In this document: one piece after another, positions 8,113-17,200 of the stretch
How the letters are laid out: every line of letters starts with the position of its first letter
How positions within the stretch are numbered: the stretch's first letter is position 1
NCBI RefSeq assembly: GCF_963666145.1
Contig: NZ_OY762614.1
Location: 6,252,501-6,316,500, forward strand
Direction: 5' to 3'
Length of the DNA: 64,000 bases
From: an uncultured Desulfobacter sp.
Lineage (GTDB): Bacteria > Desulfobacterota > Desulfobacteria > Desulfobacterales > Desulfobacteraceae
Program-made: the position numbers and the translations under genes
The notes under the pieces: model-generated
What the model saw: the letters and a program-made list of their open reading frames with translations, nothing else
The model's database searches: none
Told to the model about the DNA's origin: nothing

Positions 8113-9060
8113 TTAAATTTCAATTCCCTTAAAAAACTGAATGGTATGATACAGACCTTGGTCAAGATTGATTTTGGGTTCCCACTGCAGATTCTCAATG
8201 GCCATAGATATATCCGGTTGACGTTGAATCGGATCATCCGGTGGCAAGGGTTTATATACAATTTTTGATTTGGTTTCGGTAAGTTTAATGATTGTTTCTG
8301 CCAATTCAAGTATACTGAATTCTATGGGATTTCCTAAATTGAAAGGACCGGTTATCGTATCTTTTGTGGCCATAAAAGCGATAAACGCGTTTATCATATC
8401 ATCTACATAGCAAAAGGATCTTGTTTGACTTCCATCTCCATAGATAGTTATGGGTTCGCCTTTGAGCGCTTGAACGATAAAATTGGATACCACACGTCCA
8501 TCGTTAGGGTGCATGCGAGGACCATATGTATTAAAGATGCGAGCGACCTTTATGTCCAGGTGGTGTTGGCGACGATAATCAAAAAACAAAGTTTCGGCAC
8601 ATCGCTTTCCTTCGTCATAGCAGGAGCGAATTCCGATGGGATTGACATGACCCCAGTAATCTTCGGTCTGGGGATGCACCTTGGGATCTCCATAGACTTC
8701 ACTGGTGGACGCCTGGAAAATTTTGGCCTTTGTCCGTTTTGCCAGACCAAGCATATTTATAGCACCGTGAACACTTGTCTTGGTTGTTTGTACAGGATCA
8801 TGCTGATAGTGAATTGGCGATGCCGGACACGCAAGATTATAAATTTCATCGATTTCAACATACAGCGGAAAGGTAATATCGTGTCTTAAAAGTTCAAAAT
8901 TAGGTTCATCTAAAAGATGTTCAATATTTTTTTTCTGACCCGTGAAATAATTATCTAAACATAAAACATCGTCGCCACGTTCAACCAGCCTGTCGCATAG
9001 ATGGGAACCTAAAAACCCTGCGCCGCCGGTAACCAAGACTCTTTTTCGTATGTGTTTCAT
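8113..9060 (-). CDS. UDP-glucuronate decarboxylase / NAD-dependent epimerase
   Basis: The 315-residue protein is an extended short-chain dehydrogenase and closely resembles UDP-glucuronate decarboxylase (UXS), which makes UDP-xylose from UDP-glucuronate. It has the GGAGFLGSHL nucleotide motif, the sugar-nucleotide signature IYNLACPASPIHYQ, a STSEVYGDP segment carrying the catalytic Ser/Thr, and the YDEGKR form of the YxxxK dyad typical of UXS. RIFNTYGPRM and SRSF/TRSFCYVDD-type segments are also characteristic. It is transcribed alone on the minus strand upstream of ogt and is probably linked to polysaccharide synthesis in the neighbouring island. Confidence 0.9.
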   Translation of the reverse strand: MKHIRKRVLVTGGAGFLGSHLCDRLVERGDDVLCLDNYFTGQKKNIEHLLDEPNFELLRHDITFPLYVEIDEIYNLACPASPIHYQHDPVQTTKTSVHGAINMLGLAKRTKAKIFQASTSEVYGDPKVHPQTEDYWGHVNPIGIRSCYDEGKRCAETLFFDYRRQHHLDIKVARIFNTYGPRMHPNDGRVVSNFIVQALKGEPITIYGDGSQTRSFCYVDDMINAFIAFMATKDTITGPFNLGNPIEFSILELAETIIKLTETKSKIVYKPLPPDDPIQRQPDISMAIENLQWEPKINLDQGLYHTIQFFKGIEI

Positions 9061-9443
9061 GTGACCGCTGCCTTTTTATTTCGCATTTCAGGGATATTAA
9101 CAACAAGATTCTTTCTTCTGGTAGACGGATGTATCGTCGCCGGGAACGTAATCTTCTTGGTGGTCGTCTGCGAAATATGTTCAAATAATTGTTAAGTTAA
9201 ATTTAGTCATATCATCGTAATACAGTATCGTCAAGAACTATCCATACATTAAATGGTTTTTTTAACGAAACTCATTAAACGAGGCGATTTAACCTACGAA
9301 AACCTAAGAGATAAGGGCATTTTGCACTTTAATCCTTGCAAGAAAAAAAATGCGTTTCAACCGGTTCAGTGCGTTGATTTTTTCTATTGCCGGAAGACCT
9401 TTATCGAAATCAGCCAGCCAGGCAGAATAAAGGCTGTCGTTGA
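9061..9443. other. Intergenic region between UXS gene and ogt
   Basis: About 380 bases without a convincing gene. The repeat copy at 9242-9260 lies inside. On the minus strand, bases about 9300-9440 read as an open frame with normal-looking composition that runs from inside ogt to a TAG, but it has no start of its own and no family was recognised. Upstream of the UXS start there is a plausible 5' leader with no clear promoter. Confidence 0.5.
9242..9260 (+). repeat. 19-base direct repeat, copy 2
   Basis: CCATACATTAAATGGTTTT is the second copy of the element at 8071-8089, in the same orientation, with one substitution. It lies about 180 bases upstream of the UXS start codon and is followed by more T residues. 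Confidence 0.5.
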
Positions 9444-9908
9444 TCAGACGTTTTCCAGATCCAAAAGGGCTTGCTTGATATCCAGGCCTCCGACAAAACC
9501 GGTCAATTTACCGTTTTTACCAATAACGCGATGGCAGGGAATGATGATGGGGATGGGGTTAGACCTGTTGGCAAGACCTACGGCCCTGAATGCCTTGGGA
9601 TTATTGATCTGCTCGGCTATATCGGCGTAGGTTGCTGTAGTGCCGTAAGGAATCGTTACAAGTGCCTGCCAGACTGTTTTCTGAAAATCTGTTCCGTTTG
9701 GCTGCAGATCGAGACTGAATTGTCTTAGTCGACCTTCAAAGTATTCGGTAAGTTGAAATACAGCTTCTTGGAAAATGCTGTTATCTTCTATCCACCCTAT
9801 TTCAGGCATCTTTTTTTTTCCGCAAACGGGAAAATGAATAAATTCAAGTTTTGTGTTGCCGGCCAGCATCAGTGGACCAACCTTTGAATGGAAATATCTA
9901 TATCTCAT
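9444..9908 (-). CDS. ogt: Methylated-DNA--protein-cysteine S-methyltransferase
   Basis: The 154-residue protein is a suicide DNA-repair enzyme that moves the methyl group from O6-methylguanine to its own Cys. The acceptor motif IIIPCHRVIG is intact, preceded by the helix-turn-helix recognition segment (TTATYADIAEQI, RAVGLANRSNP) and followed by LTGFVGGLDIKQALLDLE. Length matches single-domain Ogt. It starts 18 bases after the oleC stop and may be read with that operon, though its function is unrelated to lipid synthesis. The weak N-terminal ribonuclease-like domain is as in other Ogt proteins. Confidence 0.93.
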   Translation of the reverse strand: MRYRYFHSKVGPLMLAGNTKLEFIHFPVCGKKKMPEIGWIEDNSIFQEAVFQLTEYFEGRLRQFSLDLQPNGTDFQKTVWQALVTIPYGTTATYADIAEQINNPKAFRAVGLANRSNPIPIIIPCHRVIGKNGKLTGFVGGLDIKQALLDLENV

Positions 9909-9926
9909 CTTCGGACAGCTTTAATA

Positions 9927-11579
9927 TTATCCTGTAATCAAATCCCGGGCTTTGAGGGCAAGTTTTTCTCTGAAGATCTTGGAGTTGTGCCTGATATCAA
10001 CAGGGAATTTGTACTCAATAAAAATATATTCAATACCTGCGGTCAAAGGACTCTTTTTGGCAAGTTCCGACAATTCCAAAAGAAATTGTTTTTCATCGGG
10101 AATTTTTTCAAAAGGCTCCACAAAGACCACGGGCAGCTGACGGTTTTTAGGTCCGACCCCGGTAAGCGCACTGCGGTAAACCTTTTCATGATTGTTGAAT
10201 ATGGCTTCCACGGGGATAGTAAACAAGGTCTCCTCGCCGGTCTCAACCCGGTGGGCCTTTCTGCCGCAGAACCATATTCTGCCCTTGGAGTCCTTCCAGG
10301 CCAGATCTCCCATTCGATGCCATATTTTACCGTCCGGGTCTTTTATTTTGGCCAGCAGATCGGCATTGGCATCACTAAAGTAGTGCTCGGTGACAAGATC
10401 CGCCTTGACCGTTATTTCTCCCACCTGATTTTCAGGTACTTCCTGGGTGTCATGGATCTGTTTGATCGGCTCATCGGAAATCTGAATCAATTTCACGTTT
10501 GTGTCTGCAATAGGCCGGCCCACACACATGCCGAACCCCTGCTCCGATAATTTTCTGGTTTCAGATAAAATCTCATGGGAACCAATGGATACAATGGGAA
10601 CCGCTTCGGTGGCCCCATAAGGTGTATGAATCTGGGTGCTGTCGGACAGCATGGAGGAAAACTGTTCTATGTTGGCGGGACTCACAGGCGCGCCTGCAGA
10701 AACCACCCGACGCAATGAGGGCAGTTTAATTTCATTTTCTTTTCCGTATTTTCCCACCCGGTTCAACAGCGCCGGAGATGCAAACATATTGGTCACGCCA
10801 TGATTTTCAATGGCCTCAATAATTTTGACCGGATTGACCTGGGCAGGTTTTGTGGGGTCCATATCAGGAATCACGGCCGTCATTCCCAGGGCAGGATCAA
10901 ATAAGGCAAACAGCGGAAACGTAGGCAGATCAACTTCGTCCGGTGCAATCTGAAAATGGGACTGAATTTGACGAATCTGGGCCTCAAAATTACCGTGGGT
11001 GTATATGACGCCCTTGGCAGGTCCTGTGGAACCGGTGGTAAAGACAATGGCTGCCGTTTCGTTTTCAGTGGTCTGCACCTGTTTGAACGGTTTGGCCGGA
11101 ACCCGGTTCAACAGCTGATCCAGGGTGTGTCCACCCCAGAACCAGCGTCGGCCCACAGTAACCCACCGCTTGACCGTTTTAAAATACCCCGGACGCAGGG
11201 TACGAAGCACGTGGGCCTTTTCAATGCCGATAAAGGCCTTGGGGCGACTTTGGGAAAGACATTGCAGCATCCGGTCAATACCCATACCCGGATCCACCAC
11301 CACTGGCACGGCCCCCACCTTAAACATGGCAAACACCGTAAGGAAAAAATCCATACCCGGGGTCACCATCAAAATGGTGCGGGTTCCCCGGCCAATACTG
11401 ATACTGTCAAGACCTGCGGCAAGACGATCGGACTGTTCGTCAAGTTGGCGAAAGGTCAACTGGCTGTAAAGAACACGCCCGGCGTGATCCCGTGAGGCAG
11501 GGTAGACAACGGCCCGTTTAAATGGAAAGTTTTCAGCAGATTGTTTGAGGCTTTGGGCAATATTTGTATAGCGTGTCAT
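9927..11579 (-). CDS. oleC: AMP-dependent acyl ligase, OleC-like beta-lactone synthetase
   Basis: The 550-residue protein is an adenylate-forming (ANL) enzyme. It has the P-loop-like motif FTTGSTGPAKGVIYTHGN, the YGATEAVP motif and the hinge/ATP-ribose region MGDLAWKDSKGRIWFCGRK. The late catalytic Lys region (RHNSKIFREKLA) is present. In olefin biosynthesis, OleC uses ATP to turn a 2-alkyl-3-hydroxyacid into a beta-lactone; the fatty-acyl-CoA ligase fold alone would also allow simple acyl activation. The Ole assignment rests mainly on its operon with oleA and oleB. It overlaps the upstream membrane-anchored gene by four bases. Confidence 0.82.
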   Translation of the reverse strand: MTRYTNIAQSLKQSAENFPFKRAVVYPASRDHAGRVLYSQLTFRQLDEQSDRLAAGLDSISIGRGTRTILMVTPGMDFFLTVFAMFKVGAVPVVVDPGMGIDRMLQCLSQSRPKAFIGIEKAHVLRTLRPGYFKTVKRWVTVGRRWFWGGHTLDQLLNRVPAKPFKQVQTTENETAAIVFTTGSTGPAKGVIYTHGNFEAQIRQIQSHFQIAPDEVDLPTFPLFALFDPALGMTAVIPDMDPTKPAQVNPVKIIEAIENHGVTNMFASPALLNRVGKYGKENEIKLPSLRRVVSAGAPVSPANIEQFSSMLSDSTQIHTPYGATEAVPIVSIGSHEILSETRKLSEQGFGMCVGRPIADTNVKLIQISDEPIKQIHDTQEVPENQVGEITVKADLVTEHYFSDANADLLAKIKDPDGKIWHRMGDLAWKDSKGRIWFCGRKAHRVETGEETLFTIPVEAIFNNHEKVYRSALTGVGPKNRQLPVVFVEPFEKIPDEKQFLLELSELAKKSPLTAGIEYIFIEYKFPVDIRHNSKIFREKLALKARDLITG

Positions 11580-12247
11580 AAAAACTTCTTCTTTATTTTA
11601 TACAAGGTCCCTTTGATCATGCCTTCCGGGGCCTTGGGCATGGCGTCCTTGAGCGGGGCGGTCAGTTTTTGGGTTTTTGCCAAAGCGTCTTTGGCGTCCT
11701 TGATCATCTGTTCAGCCGTCTGATCGATTTTTTCCTGCCCCTGGGTCTGATTGACCTGGAACAAGACAAAGGTTTCTTTAATGGTTTTTTCTAATTTTTC
11801 AAAGGATTTTTTTAAAGACTGCACCTCTTTGTCCCATATCTTTTTTTCACCATCGGCAATCTTCTTTTGATCCGGATACTTGGCTGCCACAGCGTCAATG
11901 CGGGCGATTTCAGCTTCCAATAAAGTCATCTCTGAATTATAGGTTACCAAGGCATCGTAAAGTTCGGGCATTCGGGCAAAACAAAAGGCAAGCATCTCAT
12001 CGGGCAACGTGACATGGGCAAGGGGTACGGATTGATAAACCGGGCCATCTGCGCCGGAGCCTGAAAAAAAATTAGTGTATGCAAAAAAACCGCCTCCGCC
12101 AAGCACACCAAGAATGACAAAAAGAATTATCAGCTTTTTTATTAAAGATTTCTTCTTGGGTTTGGCCGGTTTGGATTGGTCACCCGCATTCTCTTCAGCA
12201 GCCGCTTCTTCGGGTTCATCCTTTTTTTTCTTTTTTAAAAGTCCCAT
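11576..12247 (-). CDS. Unknown membrane-anchored coiled-coil protein in the ole operon
   Basis: The 223-residue protein starts with a highly charged Lys/Glu-rich segment (MGLLKKKKKDEPEEAAAEEN), then has one membrane segment around residues 37-58 (LIKKLIILFVILGVLGGGGF), then a largely helical, charged domain with likely coiled coil (residues about 110-165). No family was recognised. The topology predicts an N-in anchor with the helical part outside the cytoplasm. It lies between oleB and oleC, 50 bases after oleB and overlapping oleC by four bases, so it is co-expressed and may dock the pathway at the membrane or handle the hydrocarbon product. This role is inference. Confidence 0.75.
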   Translation of the reverse strand: MGLLKKKKKDEPEEAAAEENAGDQSKPAKPKKKSLIKKLIILFVILGVLGGGGFFAYTNFFSGSGADGPVYQSVPLAHVTLPDEMLAFCFARMPELYDALVTYNSEMTLLEAEIARIDAVAAKYPDQKKIADGEKKIWDKEVQSLKKSFEKLEKTIKETFVLFQVNQTQGQEKIDQTAEQMIKDAKDALAKTQKLTAPLKDAMPKAPEGMIKGTLYKIKKKFL

Positions 12248-12297
12248 TACACCCCAATTTAACGAGCATTCGCCTGAAAGTCAAAATTGTAAAAATG

Positions 12298-13209
12298 TCA
12301 GGACAAAAAGTGTTGAATCAGCTCAAGGGTTGGACCGGGTTTATCTTCGAACAGATAGTGACCTGCATCCTCGAACACATGGGTGCGGGATCGGGGAAAT
12401 CTGTTTTTAAATTCGTTAAGAAAATGAACATCAAAAACAAAATCCCGGGTTCCCCATAAAAACATGAGATGATTCGGGTCAAGGGCGCTGAGCCCCTGAT
12501 CCACCTTTTGAACCCTGGCATAACTTCTGTCTTTTTCTGTTATCGGTATGTCCTGAACAAATTTTAAGGTGGCAATGCGATTTGCCCAACTGTTGTATGG
12601 GGCCACAAGACCTTTTTTAACAGGTTTGGAAAGCTTGTTTTCCGCACCAAGATAGAGCGCACCCCGGGCAAAAATGTTGGCACCCAACACAGCCGGTACG
12701 GCAAAGGGCACAAGATATTTAATGGCCCAAAGGGCTGCCGGAAACTGTTTGGACGGCGGCAGAAAAAATCCCGAAGTGTTGGTGATGACGATCTTATCAA
12801 CCCGGTCGATGTTGTCCAAGGCCCAGGCAAGCCCAATCATCCCGCCCCAGTCATGGACGATCAACGAAATTTTTTCATTGATATCCAGACTTTTGACAAG
12901 TGCGTCCAGGTCCGCCACCCGTTGATCCAAGGTGTAGTCATAATTTTTAGCCGACGGCTTGTCTGAAAAACCGCATCCGATATGGTCCGGCGCAATGGTT
13001 CTGAAACTGCCAGACAAACCTGTGATCAGATGGCGGAAATAAAAAGACCAGGTGGGATTGCCGTGGACCATGAGCACCGGTCGGCCGCTGCCCTGATCCA
13101 CATAATGCATTTTATTTCTGTTGATCGATGCATAATGGGGTTCAAAGGGATACAAATCCTCAAACCCGGCAGTGGAAGTAAGCCGGCCGTTTATCGTTCT
13201 TGTTACCAT
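12298..13209 (-). CDS. oleB: Alpha/beta hydrolase, OleB-like beta-lactone decarboxylase
   Basis: The 303-residue protein is an alpha/beta hydrolase of the haloalkane-dehalogenase type. The nucleophile elbow VHDWGGMIG puts an Asp (residue 120) where lipases have Ser, HGNPTWSF is the oxyanion loop, and DAGHYLFED near the end carries the catalytic His. OleB uses the same architecture to decarboxylate a beta-lactone to an alkene. Neighbours oleA (overlap of seven bases) and oleC support that function over dehalogenation. Length is normal for the single-domain form, in contrast to OleBC fusions of some actinobacteria. Confidence 0.85.
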   Translation of the reverse strand: MVTRTINGRLTSTAGFEDLYPFEPHYASINRNKMHYVDQGSGRPVLMVHGNPTWSFYFRHLITGLSGSFRTIAPDHIGCGFSDKPSAKNYDYTLDQRVADLDALVKSLDINEKISLIVHDWGGMIGLAWALDNIDRVDKIVITNTSGFFLPPSKQFPAALWAIKYLVPFAVPAVLGANIFARGALYLGAENKLSKPVKKGLVAPYNSWANRIATLKFVQDIPITEKDRSYARVQKVDQGLSALDPNHLMFLWGTRDFVFDVHFLNEFKNRFPRSRTHVFEDAGHYLFEDKPGPTLELIQHFLS

Positions 13210-14255
13210 TCAACCCCCAGAAAATAACAATTAAGTCCGGAACCCACCCCTAAAAAGGCCACAAAGTCACCGGGAACAAAAAATCCGCGTTCATCGGCAA
13301 TGGCAGCAGAGATCGGCAGGGACACGGACCCCACATTGCCCAGGAAAGGAAATGTGATGAAATCCTTTTTACGGTCAATGTTCATGGCCGTATAAAATTT
13401 ATGGTGATGCCCCTCCCCCACCTGGTGGGCAACAAATTTATCCGGCTTATCAGCAGGAATATTCAACTCCTTACGGAACAACTCATAGGTATCCATGGCC
13501 AATTCGGTGCCGTGGTCAAGCACTTTCTGGGCATCGGTACGCATGATCACTTTAGACCCGATGGGCATACCCTTATCTTCAAAGCCCCAATAACAAAGAT
13601 CCCAGTGACGGATGGTATTGTTCACCACCCCGCCTTTGATTTTATGACGCGTAGTCGACGGATTACCCAGGGTGCCGTCGGTGAGCAAAATTGCCGCAGC
13701 GCCCGAGCCGCCGGTCATGGTGGCCACTGCCCGCCTGTAAAAATCAATGCTCTTGTGCGTATTGATCTCGTCAATGGTGGCATCAACAATCTGCTTAGCC
13801 GTTTCACAGGAGACCACAAGTCCCGCCTTGATATGCCCAAGCTGGATCTCATTGGCCACATGCACCATGCCCGTGATCATGCCAAGACAGGCGGACTTGA
13901 CATCATACACATGGGCCCTGGGTCCCACCCCGATTTTATCTGCCACCGCACAGGAAGTGGCCGGTTCAAATCCGTCCTGGCACACCCCGCAAAAACAAAG
14001 CGCCCCCAGTTCTTCGGGCTTGATCCCGGCTTCATCTAAAGCCCGCTTGCCTGCCACGGCCGCATGTTCGGCCAGGGTATGGTCCTCATCCCAATAGCGG
14101 CGCTCCCGGATACCGGTCAATGCCTCCAGCTGGCCGGGCACAAACCCAACCGTATCAAAAAACGGGGAGAGTTTTTCATCTATTTCCCGGCTGGTCACGA
14201 TGTTAGGTGCCAGCTCATATCCAAAGGATTCAATAAACACCTTGTCGTACTTCAT
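13203..14255 (-). CDS. oleA: Thiolase-fold 3-ketoacyl synthase III, OleA-like
   Basis: The 350-residue protein fits OleA, which joins two long acyl-CoA or acyl-ACP chains head to head to give a 2-alkyl-3-ketoacid. Cys123 lies in DVKSACLGMITG, the His in FVAHQVGEG, the Asn in FLGNVGSVSLP, and GFEPATS holds Glu97, matching the Glu that OleA uses from the partner subunit. The C-terminus LGVGSGLNC is characteristic. It overlaps the PfaC-like gene by four bases upstream and oleB downstream, so the KS-CLF-DH enzyme and this condensing enzyme are made from one transcript. Confidence 0.9.
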   Translation of the reverse strand: MKYDKVFIESFGYELAPNIVTSREIDEKLSPFFDTVGFVPGQLEALTGIRERRYWDEDHTLAEHAAVAGKRALDEAGIKPEELGALCFCGVCQDGFEPATSCAVADKIGVGPRAHVYDVKSACLGMITGMVHVANEIQLGHIKAGLVVSCETAKQIVDATIDEINTHKSIDFYRRAVATMTGGSGAAAILLTDGTLGNPSTTRHKIKGGVVNNTIRHWDLCYWGFEDKGMPIGSKVIMRTDAQKVLDHGTELAMDTYELFRKELNIPADKPDKFVAHQVGEGHHHKFYTAMNIDRKKDFITFPFLGNVGSVSLPISAAIADERGFFVPGDFVAFLGVGSGLNCYFLGVEW

Positions 14256-17200
14256 CTTCTTCTCCAGTAAGCCTCAAGCTCCTGGCGGGTTACACCTTCC
14301 AATTTCATTCCCATATCCTTGTAAAACACAATTTCAAGGTCATCAGAAAACATATGTGCATCCGCCGTCACAAAAGGCTGTGGTTCATATCCGATTGATT
14401 TTATTTCAATATCGTAAAGTGCTTTTTTAGTAGCCCGGGTCACAGGGCCCCGGCACTTAAGATCACTTTCGTTGTTTTCCAATACATTATAACTGATGTC
14501 ATCATGGGGCAGCACCCAGCCCATGCGCTGTAAAAATACCCGCAAGGTGTGGGCACAGCATTCATACATCAAGGTTCCCGGCATCACCATATCATCAATA
14601 AAATGACAGGTTAAAAACCAGTCATCGGGATGGATGTCGGCCTGGGCAATAATCCGGCCCATGCCGAATCGCCCGCCGGTGGGATCCAGATCAAGCACCC
14701 GGTGTATCAAACGCATGGGCCCGCCGGGCAGCCATTGATTTTTTCCGGTGCGTTTTCCTTGAAAATCTGCACCAAATGCGGTTTCAAGATCTCCTGTGCG
14801 AAGAGCTTCCACCTGGGCATAATCCAAGCTCAGTCGTTCTTTCGAGGCAAACCATTCAGGCGGCGGCCCCTGGATGTTTATCTCTTTGTCTTCTTTTTTT
14901 AGGATAATGCCGCCGGAATTTTCCACCTCCTGTTCGGTGAAAAAGCCTGCGCATCCATCGCGCATGGAGATAAAGGGCAGCTGGTTGATATATCCCTGGT
15001 AATGAAAAAAGAAAAGATAGATGTCACCCTGCTTTAGAAACCGATCAATCTCAATGTGGTATTCAATGGTTTCCCTGGGCACGGGCAGGCTTCGGTGGAA
15101 CGTCACCTTGGCATCCAGCAGCCGGTATTTACGCTTTCCTTTGACCTTGTGGTCGATGCCCAGCCAGGAACAAAGGAACAGATCGGCCTGGCCCGCTTCA
15201 ATGGAGATGGAAACAGGGGCTTTGCCGCCGTCCAGGTACCAGGCATTTTCAAGGACATCATGCTGGGTGACCACTTTTCCGGAGGTTAACGACAGTTTTT
15301 CCCCATGCACGGAAACAATGCGATCCACCAGCATCAAAGGCTCAGCGGGCAACCGCACCCGGACCGGATAGGTGTCAATAATATCGAAATCAGGACCCAG
15401 CACGTTGCCTGCTTTTCCCACAGCAAATTCAAGGCATTGCTCCCGGTCCATGAACAGATCGGGGAGTATAGTGGTTTCCTGGGATGGGCAGATCGGTTCT
15501 AAACCGGTCGACACATTTGCCCCCGTTGACAGTGCACCGGCAATGGCAGCCAACTGCTCGGTCATGGCCTGTGTGTTTTGGGCGGATAATTCCAGAAAAC
15601 GTTCGTGGGCCCTGGCCGTTACAGCCTGGGTTTGGGCCAGCAGTTCAGGAATATTGTCGCAAGCTCCCCAAAGCGGTGCTGCTGGCAGCTCAAAACCCAA
15701 ATCCTCTGTGGAAATCAAATTCCGGGGAAATGGCGGACGGGTCATAGGAATCCGGATGCGGGTAGGCGATGTTTCATTTTTATCCTGAGCCAACGGAATA
15801 TCCGGGCCGTCCCCACCCTGCCCTGGATTCCGGTAGCCAGACAAGACAACATGCCCGGCAATACCATCCCGGGTCAGGCATCCTGCAACTGCTGTTTGGG
15901 GAATACCGGAGGTATTAGGCAAACAGCCTGGAAACTTTCGGGCATATAGACATAATGCGGCAGCCGTAACGGTGAACAGGCCTGCGGCCATCCCGGCATG
16001 GCCGGACAAAGCCGACGGACAGAAAACAGGTAAGTCCTTGGATTCAAAAACAGAGGTTTCCGCTGCCCCCAAAAAGTGGGATGCACTGTGGGTGGCAGTA
16101 CCCAGTCCTATCTCATTTAATGGTATACCGGCTTGGTCCAGGGCCGTTTGCAAGGAGGTTTGAACAACCGTTGAGCGGAAACCCTGGGCTTGCACACCGG
16201 TTTCACCGGCAAGGGCAGCGCCCCCGGCTGCACCCACGCCGTTAACCACGGCATAAATCCGGTCATTATCTTTTTGTGCGGCCGCCAGGGGTTTGAGAAC
16301 CAGAGCCACAGCCCCTTCCGAAGGCAATGTCATAGGGTCTGCGCCGGTCAAAACCAGATCCCGGCTAAAACTTCTGATGTCGCCGGCAAGGTCGACAGCC
16401 GCACATAAAAAGGTATTCGTCTCACCGCTTGACAGAGACTTTACGGCAATATCAATGGCTGTCTGTCCCGAGGCTTCATCCGCAGATAGCGTAAAGCAGG
16501 GGCCGCCCAGCTTAAACGCCCGGGCCAGGCGGGATGCCACAATTCCCCCAAGGGCGCCCAATGTTGAATCAAAATTTAAAGACGGCCCAATGGTGTCCAG
16601 GACATCCTGGGAAACATTGTTGTCCTGCCCCTGGATCTGCCATCTTAAATGGTAATCCGTGGCCCCGAAATCAAAGTCAATACCCACGGCACACCCCATA
16701 TTCACCCGGGGCGGTTGTGACGCGTCCGGTTTGGGAGAGATGCCGGCATCGGCCAAAGCCGCCATGGCCGCTTTGAGCATAATCAGATGCTGGGGAAGAA
16801 TTTGATGCATCTGGTTGGGGGGGATATTGAAGTCTTTGAGATCAATACTCAGTTCATCCATAAACAGGGTCTGGGCGTTTCGGATTTCAGGGGGCAAATG
16901 ATCGGATCTACGCCAGCGGGCTTCTCCCGGACGCCCTGCAAGGGTTTTTCCGCCAAAAAGAAGTTGGGAAAAATCTCCAAGGTTGGCGGCACCACCTGAA
17001 ATCAACCCCATGCCCACAATGGCACAAGGAACGCTCTTTTCAACCAGGGCAGGTAAAGCACCTACCGCATAACTGCGGAATTCAGGCTTAAAAGATTCCA
17101 CAAGGATCTGGGCATTGATGCCGCCAAACCCAAAGGCGGACACTGCGGCCCGCATAGGTTCTCCATCTCCGCCAGCCCCCCAGGGAGCAGGCGTATCTTG

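Noticed and set aside
8113..9060. UXS-like SDR as the missing OleD
   Set aside because: It has the UDP-glucuronate decarboxylase signatures and sugar-nucleotide motifs and is separated from the ole operon by ogt.
9300..9443. Unassigned open frame downstream of ogt on the minus strand
   Set aside because: Its composition looks coding, but it has no start of its own and runs out of ogt in another frame; no family recognised.
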